Below are positions 24,201 to 33,514 of a stretch of 64,000 nucleotides of DNA, piece by piece (the first letter of the stretch is position 1; each line of letters begins with the position of its first letter). The DNA is from Bacteroidota bacterium. Its GTDB lineage: Bacteria > Bacteroidota > Bacteroidia > AKYH767-A > OLB10. The position numbers and the translations under genes were made by a program. The stretch lies in NCBI GenBank assembly GCA_024643795.1, contig JAHEMF010000002.1:1-64000 (forward strand). Direction: 5' to 3'. Below the pieces are notes generated by a model, which was not told where the DNA came from, searched no databases, and saw only the letters and a list, made by a program, of their open reading frames with translations.

Positions 24201-25340
24201 ATGAAGATCGCAATTGCTGGTACCCGTGGTATCCCTAATGATTATGGTGGTTTTGAACAGTGTGCTCAATACCTTTCAGTTATATTGGCTGAAAAAGGAC
24301 ATGAGGTCACAGTCTTTAATTCACATGATCATCAATTCAAAGAATCCACTTATAAAGGTGTAGCTATAAAGCATATTTATAATCCTGAAAATAACATTGG
24401 AGCTGCAGGAAATTTTATCTATGATTATCTATGCATGCGATATGCAATAGTCAATAAATTTGATGTGATTCTGATGTTGGGTTATACTACAGCAAGTATG
24501 TTTTATCCATTAATGGATTTTGGAAAAACAGCATTGGTTACTAATATGGATGGTCTGGAATGGAAACGCGATAAGTGGAATAGTGCGGTTAAAAAACTTG
24601 CGCTGTGGTTTGAAAAGCTTGCAGCAAAATATTCACACTTTCATATTGCTGATAACGAAAGGATCAGAGATTATCTTGTATCAAAATACAATATTGATCC
24701 GGTGTGTATTCCTTATGGCAGCGATATGATCAGCTCATTTGATAAAAGTGTGATAGAGCAATATGAAGTTGAACCGGGCAGGTATAGTTTACTCATTGCA
24801 AGGCTTGAACCTGAGAACAATATCAGAATGGTTTTACAAGGGTATTCGGCTTCGGCACTTCAGGAACCTTTATTGGTGATCGGCAAAGTGAACACCAAAT
24901 ATGGTTTAGATCTGCAAAGAGAGTATTCAGGCGATAAAAGGATTTGGTTTTTAGGAGGTATATACAACATCGGACACCTTAATAACCTGAGGCATTTTAG
25001 CAAGATATACTTCCACGGACATTCAGTTGGAGGCACCAACCCATCACTGCTTGAAGCTATGGCTTCAGGATGTCTGATAATGGCTCACGGTAACGATTTC
25101 AATAAATGGGTGACAGGCGATGACGCGTTGTATTTCAGTTCTGTAGATGAAATTACCGGTGTTTTGGATGCCCCGGGTACTCTCGAAGCCCTGAGGAACA
25201 GGATGACAGAAAATAATTTAACCAAAATTGAAGGGCCATTCAGTTGGGAAGTCGTTGCAGCTTCATACGAAAAGAAACTTGAAAACTCTGTGAATAGATT
25301 TCAGAGCTGGTTGCAACCGGAATTGCAGGATAATACTTAA
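24201..25340 (+). CDS. family 4 glycosyltransferase with DUF1972 N-terminal domain
   Basis: A 379-residue GT-B enzyme. The N-terminus KIAIAGTRGIPNDYGGFEQ is the DUF1972/rhamnosyltransferase-type signature, and the C-terminal donor site is GGTNPSLLEAMASGCLIMAH (about 280-300) with the conserved Glu. It probably adds a sugar to a surface polysaccharide lipid intermediate. The frame is open back to 24036, but ATG 24201 begins the conserved strand. It is followed 9 bases later by a Wzi-like outer-membrane protein, then by a WecA/TagO-like transferase, suggesting a capsule or O-antigen module. Confidence 0.87.
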   Translation: MKIAIAGTRGIPNDYGGFEQCAQYLSVILAEKGHEVTVFNSHDHQFKESTYKGVAIKHIYNPENNIGAAGNFIYDYLCMRYAIVNKFDVILMLGYTTASMFYPLMDFGKTALVTNMDGLEWKRDKWNSAVKKLALWFEKLAAKYSHFHIADNERIRDYLVSKYNIDPVCIPYGSDMISSFDKSVIEQYEVEPGRYSLLIARLEPENNIRMVLQGYSASALQEPLLVIGKVNTKYGLDLQREYSGDKRIWFLGGIYNIGHLNNLRHFSKIYFHGHSVGGTNPSLLEAMASGCLIMAHGNDFNKWVTGDDALYFSSVDEITGVLDAPGTLEALRNRMTENNLTKIEGPFSWEVVAASYEKKLENSVNRFQSWLQPELQDNT

Positions 25341-25349
25341 ACTTGTTAT

Positions 25350-26972
25350 ATGATAAAACCAATCTCCCATAAGGGCTTTTATCTCGTAACGGTGATATGG
25401 ATACTTTTATTCCCGGCCTTTTCGCAAGCTCAACATTATTATACACCCCTTCAAAAGGATATATTGCGATCATATGATGAGCATGTATATGGCTTTCATC
25501 CGGATTTTCACAGTTCTATTAAACCTTATATCAGCGAGGAGGTAGCTGAATATACCAACCCTGACAGTGTAACATATTTTGACAGACAAAAGGAAATATG
25601 GAGTGATAAGTGGATAGGCAGAAAAATTTGGCGTGAACATTTGCTCGATCATCGTGAGGAAGATTATCACATTTATTTAAGTCCATATTTTGATTTTACC
25701 GGAGGCAGGTCATCTGATGACTATGGTGATGAGAATATCCTTATTAATTCCAGGGGATTGATAGCCGGAGGAGAGTTTGGAGAACGCTTTTCATTCCGAA
25801 CATCATTTCTTGAATCTCTATCTGATTTTCCTACATATGTTGATTCAGCTATACAACAAACTTATGTAATACCTGGAGGGTCTAGAACCAAGACCCTTAA
25901 TGGAAAATATGATTATGGAGTTGTATCCGGAACCATTTCATATCGTTTAAAAAAATATTTCAGTTTCCAGTTTGGGCATGATAAGAATTTTATTGGAGAT
26001 GGTTACAGGTCTATGCTTTTATCAGATAACAGTTACAACTACCCGTTCTTTAAGATCAATGCTAAATTCTGGAAGATAAAATATATGGTGCTATATGCAT
26101 TTTTTCAGGATGGGCCATACCAAACGATCAATGATGAAGTGTTCGACAGAAAATATGGAACATTCCATTATCTTGATATTAATATAGGTAAACGTTTATC
26201 CTTGGGAGTTATGGAAGCTATCATCTGGGATGACAGCTCTCGAGGGTACGATATTAATTACCTGAACCCTATCATCTTTTTACGTCCTGTAGAGTTTTCG
26301 ATAGGTTCTCCTGATAATGCTTTACTCGGGTTAAACTTAAAGTTCATGACCACGGAACACAGTTATCTTTACGGCCAGCTTATGCTTGATGAATTCAAGA
26401 TTGAGGAGGTGAGGGCTGGTGATGGGTGGTGGGGAAACAAGCAGGGTTTCCAGCTGGGTGGGCGTGTAATGCATTTATTTGGTGTAAAGCATCTGGATGT
26501 GTTTGCTGAGTATAACTATGCACGGCCATACCTATATCAGCACCGCAGTTCCCGAACCGCTTATGCTCACTATAATCAGCCTCTCGCACATCCGCTGGGA
26601 GGTAATTTCAAAGAGGCAGTTACCGGTGTGTCCTGGTCATATAAAGGATTTAATATGGATGTGATGGTGAACATGGCAGAAGTAGGGTATGATTATGACA
26701 GCACGGGAACTAAGACTAACTATGGTAATAACGTGTTGCTTAGCTATGAAACCAGAGATAATGAATATGGTAATAAGACCGGGCAAGGGTTGAATACAGA
26801 TATTCTTAACGTATCTCTACGGACCTGGTATGTAATTAACCCTGCTTATAACCTTGCTATTCAAGCCGGTGTCAGATTCAGGAACTCATCTAATATTAAC
26901 GGAGATTTCAACACTACATTTTTCTCAATTGGATTAAGTACTAGGTTAACAAATGCCTATTTTGATTTCTAA
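25350..26972 (+). CDS. outer-membrane beta-barrel protein, Wzi/RemB-like
   Basis: A 540-residue exported protein with a signal peptide (residues about 10-27, ending PAFSQAQ) and a mature chain of alternating amphipathic strands ending in F (LSTRLTNAYFDF), as expected of a barrel. FSFQFGHDKNFIGDGYRSML and NYNYPFFKINAKFWKIKY resemble the Wzi capsule-assembly family and the Bacteroidota RemB proteins linked to gliding and surface polysaccharide. It is 9 bases after a GT4 gene. A role in attaching or displaying polysaccharide is inferred from family and context. Confidence 0.75.
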   Translation: MIKPISHKGFYLVTVIWILLFPAFSQAQHYYTPLQKDILRSYDEHVYGFHPDFHSSIKPYISEEVAEYTNPDSVTYFDRQKEIWSDKWIGRKIWREHLLDHREEDYHIYLSPYFDFTGGRSSDDYGDENILINSRGLIAGGEFGERFSFRTSFLESLSDFPTYVDSAIQQTYVIPGGSRTKTLNGKYDYGVVSGTISYRLKKYFSFQFGHDKNFIGDGYRSMLLSDNSYNYPFFKINAKFWKIKYMVLYAFFQDGPYQTINDEVFDRKYGTFHYLDINIGKRLSLGVMEAIIWDDSSRGYDINYLNPIIFLRPVEFSIGSPDNALLGLNLKFMTTEHSYLYGQLMLDEFKIEEVRAGDGWWGNKQGFQLGGRVMHLFGVKHLDVFAEYNYARPYLYQHRSSRTAYAHYNQPLAHPLGGNFKEAVTGVSWSYKGFNMDVMVNMAEVGYDYDSTGTKTNYGNNVLLSYETRDNEYGNKTGQGLNTDILNVSLRTWYVINPAYNLAIQAGVRFRNSSNINGDFNTTFFSIGLSTRLTNAYFDF

Positions 26973-27091
26973 CTCTTTGTTTGTCAGTTTTTTTGGATGT
27001 TTACGTCGTATTTACTAAATTGACACTTCAGCCTTTATTACTTAGGTTAATTAATTAATGAAAGTTTAACCTTATTACGAGTATTGCGCCG

Positions 27092-27099
27092 TAATTTTG
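27092..27099 (+). promoter_or_regulatory. -7 promoter box of the WecA/TagO-like gene
   Basis: TAATTTTG, a full TAnnTTTG match, ends 21 bases before the ATG at 27121. No -33 TTG lies at the standard spacing. Confidence 0.4.
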
Positions 27100-27120
27100 A
27101 ACTCTAGCTAAGTACCAAAT

Positions 27121-28188
27121 ATGATCAACATTGCATTCGGTTGTATCACTGCATTTCTCATCACCTTTCTGGCAATTCCATCTATCATCAAGGTTGCTAT
27201 AATTAAGAACCTGATCGATGAACCTGGTGAAAGGAAATCACATAAATCAAGTATTCCAACCCTTGGAGGGCTTGCCATATTTGCTGGAGTTGTTTTTAGT
27301 TTCACATTCTGGTCTGCCGGTTTCGATAACCTGATGACTCAGTATATAATCGCAGCTATCATTGTACTTTTCTTTGTAGGGATCAAAGATGATATTGTAG
27401 AATTAACAGCACGAAAGAAATTTGCCGGGCAACTGATAAGTGCTATCATTATTGTATTGTTTGCAAATATCAGACTAACCTCCATGTATGGGATCTTTGG
27501 CGTATACGAAGTGCCTTATTGGTTCAGTATTCTTTTCTCAATTTTCACCATTCTGGTAATAATAAACTCATATAATCTGATTGATGGTATCGATGGGCTT
27601 GCCGGAGGTATTGGCACCATCGCTGCTTTTACTTTTGGCTTGTGGTTTTACAATTATAATGAGATCACTTTGTGTATTCTAGCATTTACTTTGTTTGCCT
27701 CTTTACTCGCGTTTCTGGTATATAATTTTTCACCGGCCACAATATTTATGGGAGATACCGGCTCATTGATAGTGGGGTTGATCCTTGCGGCCCTCACTGT
27801 AAGTTTCATTGAATTGAGTTTCTCTTCGCCACCTTACGCATTCCCATTCCGTTCAAGTCCTGCTATGGCCGTTGCTATATTAATAATTCCACTGGTGGAT
27901 ACTTTCAGGGTATTTGTTGTGAGGCTGCTCAATGGTAAAAGTCCTTTTAAAGCTGACCGAAACCATCTTCATCATCAATTGCTTGACCTTGGCATGTCAC
28001 ATAGGTTGGCATGTGTTATACTATTTGGCATAAACCTTTTCTTTATTTTCATTGCTTTGGTGCTGAGAGACATAAGTAGTCTCACTTTGCTTATGATTCT
28101 GGTGATCATGGCAATCGCACTCAGTATTTCACCCTTTTTGATCAGGTTTGTCATTCCCAAAAGCAAAACTTACAATATCAAGACCTAG
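27121..28188 (+). CDS. polyprenyl-phosphate sugar-1-phosphate transferase (WecA/TagO/MraY family)
   Basis: A 355-residue enzyme with about ten membrane helices. It would link a GlcNAc-1-phosphate-type sugar to undecaprenyl phosphate, the first lipid step of O-antigen or capsule synthesis. Active-site motifs are in the usual order: GIKDDIVELTARKKFAGQ (about 87-104), NSYNLIDGIDGLAGG (about 145-160), IFMGDTGSL (about 205) and DRNHLHHQLLDLG (about 280, the His-rich loop). The absence of MraY-specific features and the neighbouring polysaccharide genes favour a WecA role over peptidoglycan synthesis. Confidence 0.87.
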   Translation: MINIAFGCITAFLITFLAIPSIIKVAIIKNLIDEPGERKSHKSSIPTLGGLAIFAGVVFSFTFWSAGFDNLMTQYIIAAIIVLFFVGIKDDIVELTARKKFAGQLISAIIIVLFANIRLTSMYGIFGVYEVPYWFSILFSIFTILVIINSYNLIDGIDGLAGGIGTIAAFTFGLWFYNYNEITLCILAFTLFASLLAFLVYNFSPATIFMGDTGSLIVGLILAALTVSFIELSFSSPPYAFPFRSSPAMAVAILIIPLVDTFRVFVVRLLNGKSPFKADRNHLHHQLLDLGMSHRLACVILFGINLFFIFIALVLRDISSLTLLMILVIMAIALSISPFLIRFVIPKSKTYNIKT

Positions 28189-28223
28189 CTATGTTATTTT
28201 AGGGCAATTCACGATCCACTTGT

Positions 28224-28231
28224 TATCTTTG
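28224..28231 (+). promoter_or_regulatory. -7 promoter box of gatA
   Basis: TATCTTTG, a full TAnnTTTG match, ends 19 bases before the GTG start at 28251, giving a short leader. Confidence 0.4.
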
Positions 28232-28250
28232 CGAATCAGATTGATCACTT

Positions 28251-29675
28251 GTGAATCCTAAAGCAACATTCAGACAGATCCAGACACAGCTGGATAGTGG
28301 CAAAGAATCCTGCACTTCCATAGTTGGTGCATACCTTTCTCGCATCAGAGAGAATTCACACCTCAATGCCTTTCTTGAGGTTTTTGAAGAAGAAGCTTTG
28401 AATAAAGCAAAAGAAATAGATATACGGATCAGATCAGGAAAGGCGGGAAGGCTTGCCGGAATGGTACTCGGTTTAAAAGACAACATCTGTTATAAACAAC
28501 ATAAAGTATCAGCATCTTCTAAGATCCTTGAAGGTTTTGAGTCGTTGTATTCTGCCACTGTAGTTGAAAAACTTTTAAAAGAGGATGTCATCATTATTGG
28601 CAGATTAAATTGTGATGAGTTTGCAATGGGTTCTTCAAACGAGAATTCAGCATTTGGAAATGTAAAGAACCCGATTGATAATGAGAGAGTCCCCGGAGGT
28701 TCATCAGGGGGATCGGTGGCAGCTGTGGCTGCAGGGTTGTGTACAGCAGCTCTAGGATCAGATACAGGGGGTTCTATCAGACAACCTGCATCTTTTTGTG
28801 GGCTGGTAGGATTAAAACCGGGTTATGGAAGAGTTTCACGTCATGGACTATTAGCTTATGCCTCTTCATTTGATCAGATAGGACCAGTTGCAAATGACAT
28901 ATACGACGCTGCTCTGCTTTTGGAAATAATGGCTGGTCACGATGATTATGACTCAACAGCTTCTCAGGTAGCTCCAGAATTGTACACTACTTTTCTTGAA
29001 TCGGATAGTTCACAAAAGAAAAAAGTAGCAGTAATAAAAGAATGCATTGAAGACCCAGGTCTTGATCAGGAGATAAAAAATCATTTGCTTGATAAAATAG
29101 AATCTTTAAAGTCAAAAGGATATATAGTTTCGGAGGTCAGCTTCCCTTTTCTCAACCTTATGGTACCTACTTATTATGTGCTTACTACTGCTGAAGCATC
29201 ATCTAACCTTTCAAGGTATGGAGGAATACTATATGGGTACAGAAGTAATAAAACAACTGATATTGATTCAGCATTTCGTTTGTCAAGAAGTGAGGGTTTT
29301 GGAAAAGAAGTAAAGCGAAGGATAATGCTGGGAACTTTTGTTCTTAGTGCGGGTTATTATGATGCTTATTATAACAAGGCTCAAAAAGTTAGAAGGATAT
29401 TAAAAGAGAAAACCGAAGCCATATTTAATGATCATGATTTTATTCTTCTCCCAGCTACACCTGATACAGCATTTAAATCTGGTGCAATAAAAGATCCGGT
29501 AACAATGTATTTGCAGGATATCTATACTGTGCAGGCGAACCTCACTGGCATCCCGGCCATAAGCATCCCAACCGGAAGCCATTCTAACGGGCTGCCTTTT
29601 GGGTTACAGGTAATGGCGTCTAAATTCAATGAAGGCCCAATGATGGCTTTTGCTGAAGTTGTTCAAAACCTATAA
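28251..29675 (+). CDS. gatA: Asp-tRNA(Asn)/Glu-tRNA(Gln) amidotransferase subunit A
   Basis: A 474-residue amidase-signature enzyme. In the GatCAB complex it releases ammonia from glutamine to convert misacylated Glu-tRNA(Gln) or Asp-tRNA(Asn). The catalytic Lys is in GLKDNICYK (about 75), the cis-Ser in VPGGSSGGSVAAVAAG (about 150) and the nucleophilic Ser in SDTGGSIRQPASFCG (about 174). ANLTGIPAISIPTG near the C-terminus is also typical. Length fits GatA. The start is GTG at 28251. gatB and gatC are not in the window, so the subunit genes are scattered. Confidence 0.9.
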   Translation: MNPKATFRQIQTQLDSGKESCTSIVGAYLSRIRENSHLNAFLEVFEEEALNKAKEIDIRIRSGKAGRLAGMVLGLKDNICYKQHKVSASSKILEGFESLYSATVVEKLLKEDVIIIGRLNCDEFAMGSSNENSAFGNVKNPIDNERVPGGSSGGSVAAVAAGLCTAALGSDTGGSIRQPASFCGLVGLKPGYGRVSRHGLLAYASSFDQIGPVANDIYDAALLLEIMAGHDDYDSTASQVAPELYTTFLESDSSQKKKVAVIKECIEDPGLDQEIKNHLLDKIESLKSKGYIVSEVSFPFLNLMVPTYYVLTTAEASSNLSRYGGILYGYRSNKTTDIDSAFRLSRSEGFGKEVKRRIMLGTFVLSAGYYDAYYNKAQKVRRILKEKTEAIFNDHDFILLPATPDTAFKSGAIKDPVTMYLQDIYTVQANLTGIPAISIPTGSHSNGLPFGLQVMASKFNEGPMMAFAEVVQNL

Positions 29676-29772
29676 GCCTGTTTGTCAGCATGTTATAATT
29701 AGCAGGTATTTTGACAACAGAATTGATAATTTTGGCGTTAATTTAGTATTCCCCCTGTCAAATAATCATATC

Positions 29773-31311
29773 ATGTTTAGATCCTTTAGTTTAATGCTGT
29801 TTGGTTTGTGGATGGTTTCATCTGCAACATCAATGGCACAAAATAAAGTGTCAGATGAATCTGCTTCTGATCTGGTTGTTGATATGCTTGATAGTCTGGT
29901 AAACCTGAATAATGTTATACGTTATCAGGAACTAAATTCAACATCGGGTGATAGTGGATTAACCGACAGGCCGAACACTTATCCGCAATATAGCGATCAA
30001 GTTTACACGCAAAGGATATCAAAAATTCACAGCCCGATCAAATTGACATACAATGAACAGGTTGCAGCTTATATTGATCTTTACGCTTACAAACGTCGTA
30101 ATTTAACAAGCAGGGTAATGGGGTTGTCGCAACTTTATTTTCCTTTGTTTGAGGAAACTCTTGATAGGGAGTCGTTGCCTCTTGAATTAAAATATCTTGC
30201 TATTGTTGAATCAGCGCTTAACCCTACTGCGGTCTCCAGAGTTGGTGCCACAGGGCTTTGGCAGTTCATGTATAATACCGGTAAGTTATATGGCTTAAAA
30301 GTCAACTCATATTATGATGAGCGCCGTGACCCAATCAGTGCAACTAATGCTGCTTGCCAGTATTTTAAAAATATGTATGATATCTACCACGATTGGTTGC
30401 TGGTGATAGCTGCATATAATTGCGGACCAGGTAATGTAAACAAGGCCATCAGGCGAGCTGGAGGTAAAACGGATTTCTGGGAGATCAGCCCCTACCTTCC
30501 TAAAGAAACCAGAGGCTATGTACCTGCTTTTATTGCAGTTTGTTATGTTATGAATTATAGTGCCGAACATTATATCTTCCCGGTGCTGCCGGCATATAAT
30601 TACTTTGAAGTTGATACTGTGTCGGTAAGTGCCGGAATTTCGCTTTACAAAATATCACAAGCTATTGACATACCAATTGATGTGCTCACCTACCTCAACC
30701 CGGTATACAAAAGAGGAGTGATACCTGCCAGCAATGGAGAAGAGTATTTGAGACTACCTGTCAATAAAATATCAGATTACCTTGATGCTGAGGAAACCCT
30801 TTTCAAGCCACTCCTTGCCGAAACGAGTAATCAGGAATCAATTGTTTCAGATAATACTGAAGATCGGCCATTTACCTACGAATATAAAAAGGTTCGGAAA
30901 ACATATGTAGTTCGTAGTGGTGATAATTTATCAGCTATTGCATCAAGAAGTTCATGTTCTGTAAATGATCTGAAATCATGGAACAAACTCAGATCTGATA
31001 TGATCACCCCGGGTCAAAGGTTGGCTGTATATCGTACTGAAAAGGTAAAGGTGTATTCACAATCTGTTGATCTGGAAGCTGCAAAACCTGAAAGTGCTAC
31101 AGAAGATAAGTCTGCTATCAAACCAAAAGTTCAGGAAAATGATATTCAGATAAAAGTTGTTTATCACATGGTTGAAAAAGGTGATACTTTGTGGAACATT
31201 GCCAAAAGATATGATGGTGCTACTGTTGAGCAGATCATGGAATTAAACAGCATTAAAGATTCAAAGTCCCTCAAACCGGGTACACGCATAAAGGTTAAGG
31301 TAAATGGCTAA
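29773..31311 (+). CDS. mltD: membrane-bound lytic murein transglycosylase D with two LysM domains
   Basis: A 512-residue exported peptidoglycan-cleaving enzyme. It has a signal peptide (residues 1-22, ending TSMAQ), a lysozyme-like SLT domain with the catalytic Glu146 in IVESALNPTAVSR followed by GATGLWQFM and AAYNCGPGNV, and two C-terminal LysM domains (about 375-420, YVVRSGDNLSAIASR; and about 460-510, HMVEKGDTLWNIAKRY) that bind murein. It cleaves the glycan strand, leaving 1,6-anhydroMurNAc. ATG 29773 is chosen over an upstream ATG at 29650 because only it yields an N-terminal signal peptide. The stop overlaps the next gene by 8 bases. Confidence 0.9.
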   Translation: MFRSFSLMLFGLWMVSSATSMAQNKVSDESASDLVVDMLDSLVNLNNVIRYQELNSTSGDSGLTDRPNTYPQYSDQVYTQRISKIHSPIKLTYNEQVAAYIDLYAYKRRNLTSRVMGLSQLYFPLFEETLDRESLPLELKYLAIVESALNPTAVSRVGATGLWQFMYNTGKLYGLKVNSYYDERRDPISATNAACQYFKNMYDIYHDWLLVIAAYNCGPGNVNKAIRRAGGKTDFWEISPYLPKETRGYVPAFIAVCYVMNYSAEHYIFPVLPAYNYFEVDTVSVSAGISLYKISQAIDIPIDVLTYLNPVYKRGVIPASNGEEYLRLPVNKISDYLDAEETLFKPLLAETSNQESIVSDNTEDRPFTYEYKKVRKTYVVRSGDNLSAIASRSSCSVNDLKSWNKLRSDMITPGQRLAVYRTEKVKVYSQSVDLEAAKPESATEDKSAIKPKVQENDIQIKVVYHMVEKGDTLWNIAKRYDGATVEQIMELNSIKDSKSLKPGTRIKVKVNG

Positions 31312-32305
31312 AATACAGTCATTACCGGGCAAGGTCAGGCTCTTATTCATCATTGTTTTATCTTCTATCATTCATGGATGTGATGAATCTATTCTCTCTG
31401 ATGCAACAGGTAAGAATGGTGAACTAATAGTAGTGGTTGATACTTCTTTATGGAATGGAGAAGTGGGTAAGTTGATCCGCGATTCCATTTCCCCGGACTT
31501 CCCCGGCTTACCTCAGAATGAGCCATTATTCAGGCTTATACAGGTTGAAAGTTCGGAGTTCAAAAGCATTTTACGTTCCCACAGAAACGTGCTTATTATT
31601 TCTGAATCTGATTCTGTTGGAGAATTAAACTATAACATTAGTGAAACCCGGAACAAATGGTCAAAGGGTCAGTTGGTTATTAATTTATTTGGCACTGATG
31701 AATCCTGGCTGCAGGCTGCTGTATTGAATTTTGCAACTTCAATAAGAGAAAAGTTTTATCTTGAAGACAGGCAAAGAATGATAAATGGGTATTCAAGTCT
31801 TTCCGATCCCTTGCTCAACAATGAACTTGAATCTGAGCTTAGTGTACGCATGCCACTTACGCATGATTTTTTTATTGCAACAAAAAAGGAAAATTACTGC
31901 TGGATAAGAAGAGAGACGGAATATGTAAGCATAGGGGTGCAAATATATCGGTTACCATACGATTCAGATTCCTTATTTAATGAGTCAAAAATCATTCATA
32001 TCCGCGACTCAGTCTCTAAGTTGAATATTCCAGGCCCATCTGCAGGAAGTTATATGATCACCGAATCAAGATTTCAGCCTGTTGTTGATTATGACCGTGT
32101 TGCAGATTGTTATACAAAAGTTTTGCGAGGGCTGTGGAAAACTGAAAATGATTTCATGGGAGGACCCTTTGCTTTGTATAGTGTCCTGGATGAAAAAAAG
32201 CAGGAGGTTATTTTTATAGACGTATTCCTATACTCTCCTAAGTTTGACAAAAAGGATTACATGAGACAGATGGATGCGGTGGTTTACGGACTTAGTTTAA
32301 AATAA
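31304..32305 (+). CDS. DUF4837 family lipoprotein
   Basis: A 333-residue protein of the Bacteroidota-specific DUF4837 group. The N-terminus is a lipoprotein signal (LLFIIVLSSIIHGC, Cys at about residue 26), so it is probably anchored in the outer or inner membrane. GELIVVVDTSLWNGEVGKLI and NVLIISESD near the N-terminus and TKVLRGLWKTENDFMGGPF near the C-terminus are the recognisable family segments. Function is unknown. The 8-base overlap with mltD suggests translational coupling and a role near the cell wall. Confidence 0.8.
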   Translation: MAKIQSLPGKVRLLFIIVLSSIIHGCDESILSDATGKNGELIVVVDTSLWNGEVGKLIRDSISPDFPGLPQNEPLFRLIQVESSEFKSILRSHRNVLIISESDSVGELNYNISETRNKWSKGQLVINLFGTDESWLQAAVLNFATSIREKFYLEDRQRMINGYSSLSDPLLNNELESELSVRMPLTHDFFIATKKENYCWIRRETEYVSIGVQIYRLPYDSDSLFNESKIIHIRDSVSKLNIPGPSAGSYMITESRFQPVVDYDRVADCYTKVLRGLWKTENDFMGGPFALYSVLDEKKQEVIFIDVFLYSPKFDKKDYMRQMDAVVYGLSLK

Positions 32306-32336
32306 AAAAGCACCTGTGAAATAACAGGTGCTTTTT
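32305..32336. terminator. rho-independent terminator after the mltD-DUF4837 operon
   Basis: AAAAAGCACCTGT and ACAGGTGCTTTTT pair perfectly over 13 bp around a 6-base loop, with T-runs on both strands. It overlaps the stop of the DUF4837 gene and also closes the convergent membrane-protein gene ending at 32358. Confidence 0.88.
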
Positions 32337-32357
32337 ACTGACGATTTTTAAATTTTC

Positions 32358-32783
32358 TTAAGCAGCAGCTTGTCCCCTGCCCAGCCACCAACCGATAACT
32401 CCGCCAACAACGGCTCCGAATACGGCATTGAGCAAAACATCAACAGCTATAATAGTATAATTTGTAAACATTTCTGATTGAGCTTGCAACATCAAATTCA
32501 TGCCCAGAAACATCAGAATGCAAATCATAGCACCGCATTTAGCACCCTCTTTAAAATCACGAATATTCATTTGATCAAATAAGTAAGCAAGCATCAAAGA
32601 CCAAAAGATTTGGGCAACAAAGATCATCCAGAGAATAGGCTCTGGTCTGGAAATCTCATTTACAAACAGCTCGTTCATATTACTTTCATAGTAGTCCATG
32701 GTCAACATTCCCCATAAGACCCAACCCGCTAAGAAAGCAACAACTGCACCAATAAGAGTGGCAACAAGTACTTGTGTTTTCAT
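32358..32783 (-). CDS. small four-helix membrane protein, unknown function
   Basis: A 141-residue protein with four likely membrane helices (about 5-28, 52-70, 82-100 and 112-134) and a glycine-rich last helix (VFGAVVGGVIGWWLG). I do not recognise the family. The order of helices and the WxxG-type start recall DUF1761, the family of the gene 132 bases upstream on the same strand, so it may be a remote paralogue. That relation is a guess from layout. No enzyme motif is visible. Confidence 0.65.
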   Translation of the reverse strand: MKTQVLVATLIGAVVAFLAGWVLWGMLTMDYYESNMNELFVNEISRPEPILWMIFVAQIFWSLMLAYLFDQMNIRDFKEGAKCGAMICILMFLGMNLMLQAQSEMFTNYTIIAVDVLLNAVFGAVVGGVIGWWLGRGQAAA

Positions 32784-32914
32784 GATATTTTGGTTTTGGT
32801 TTAATTGAAAGTAAAAAGGAATACGCCAAATTAATTACCATAGGTAAATGACTTATACACATTTGGATAAACAAACTTGGTTAACCAATCACAAGTAATT
32901 GAAAATCAGCTTAT

Positions 32915-33415
32915 TTAAATCCAACTACAAATAATACCCCCCATTATGATCATACTCAATGTCCAATAACCGGTATTGATCCAGATATATTTCCATCCCT
33001 TTCTTTCAAATAGTGCATTAATGCTGATAACAGGTAAAACCAATAAAACCGATGAGATAAACCCATGTAAAGCACCATGCTTGAATGTTCTGAAGTTGCT
33101 CCCATATTTTAACATAAATTCATCTACATAATTCTGAATTGCTGAACCGCTTTCACCAAACCCTGGCTCATTCAACAGAATTGAGTAAAAGTGAGATTGA
33201 TGTATTACCAGAAGGCTGGTTCCAAGCGAAAATAGTAGGCTCATTATAAAGGTCAATCCAAAGATCAGAGGCATGTTTGCCCCTTTTGCCTTTTCTTCGG
33301 TCATGCCAGAGGCATTCATCCATGCAGTGCCACATACTTTTGGGTTGTACCAGATCATACCGGTAAGCAGTGGGATCAGGGCAGCCACCAGGATCGCCAG
33401 ATAATTCATTTCCAT
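32915..33415 (-). CDS. DUF1761 family membrane protein
   Basis: A 166-residue integral membrane protein. The N-terminal NYLAILVAALIPLLTGMIWYNPKVCG (described by its WYNP.VCG.AW core, residues about 22-32) is the DUF1761 signature, followed by a long extracytoplasmic insert (about 75-105) and two further helices. Function is unknown in all members known to me. It has the same orientation as the 141-residue protein downstream and may share its transcript. Confidence 0.75.
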   Translation of the reverse strand: MEMNYLAILVAALIPLLTGMIWYNPKVCGTAWMNASGMTEEKAKGANMPLIFGLTFIMSLLFSLGTSLLVIHQSHFYSILLNEPGFGESGSAIQNYVDEFMLKYGSNFRTFKHGALHGFISSVLLVLPVISINALFERKGWKYIWINTGYWTLSMIIMGGIICSWI

Positions 33416-33514
33416 GATTTTGTGTTTTTGGTTTGCTCTAAATTAGACTTTTTGATCAAAAGCCAAAAAATAACACAGCGATTAAAAGTTTGCCAGAATG
33501 CAGAATCAGAAAAA

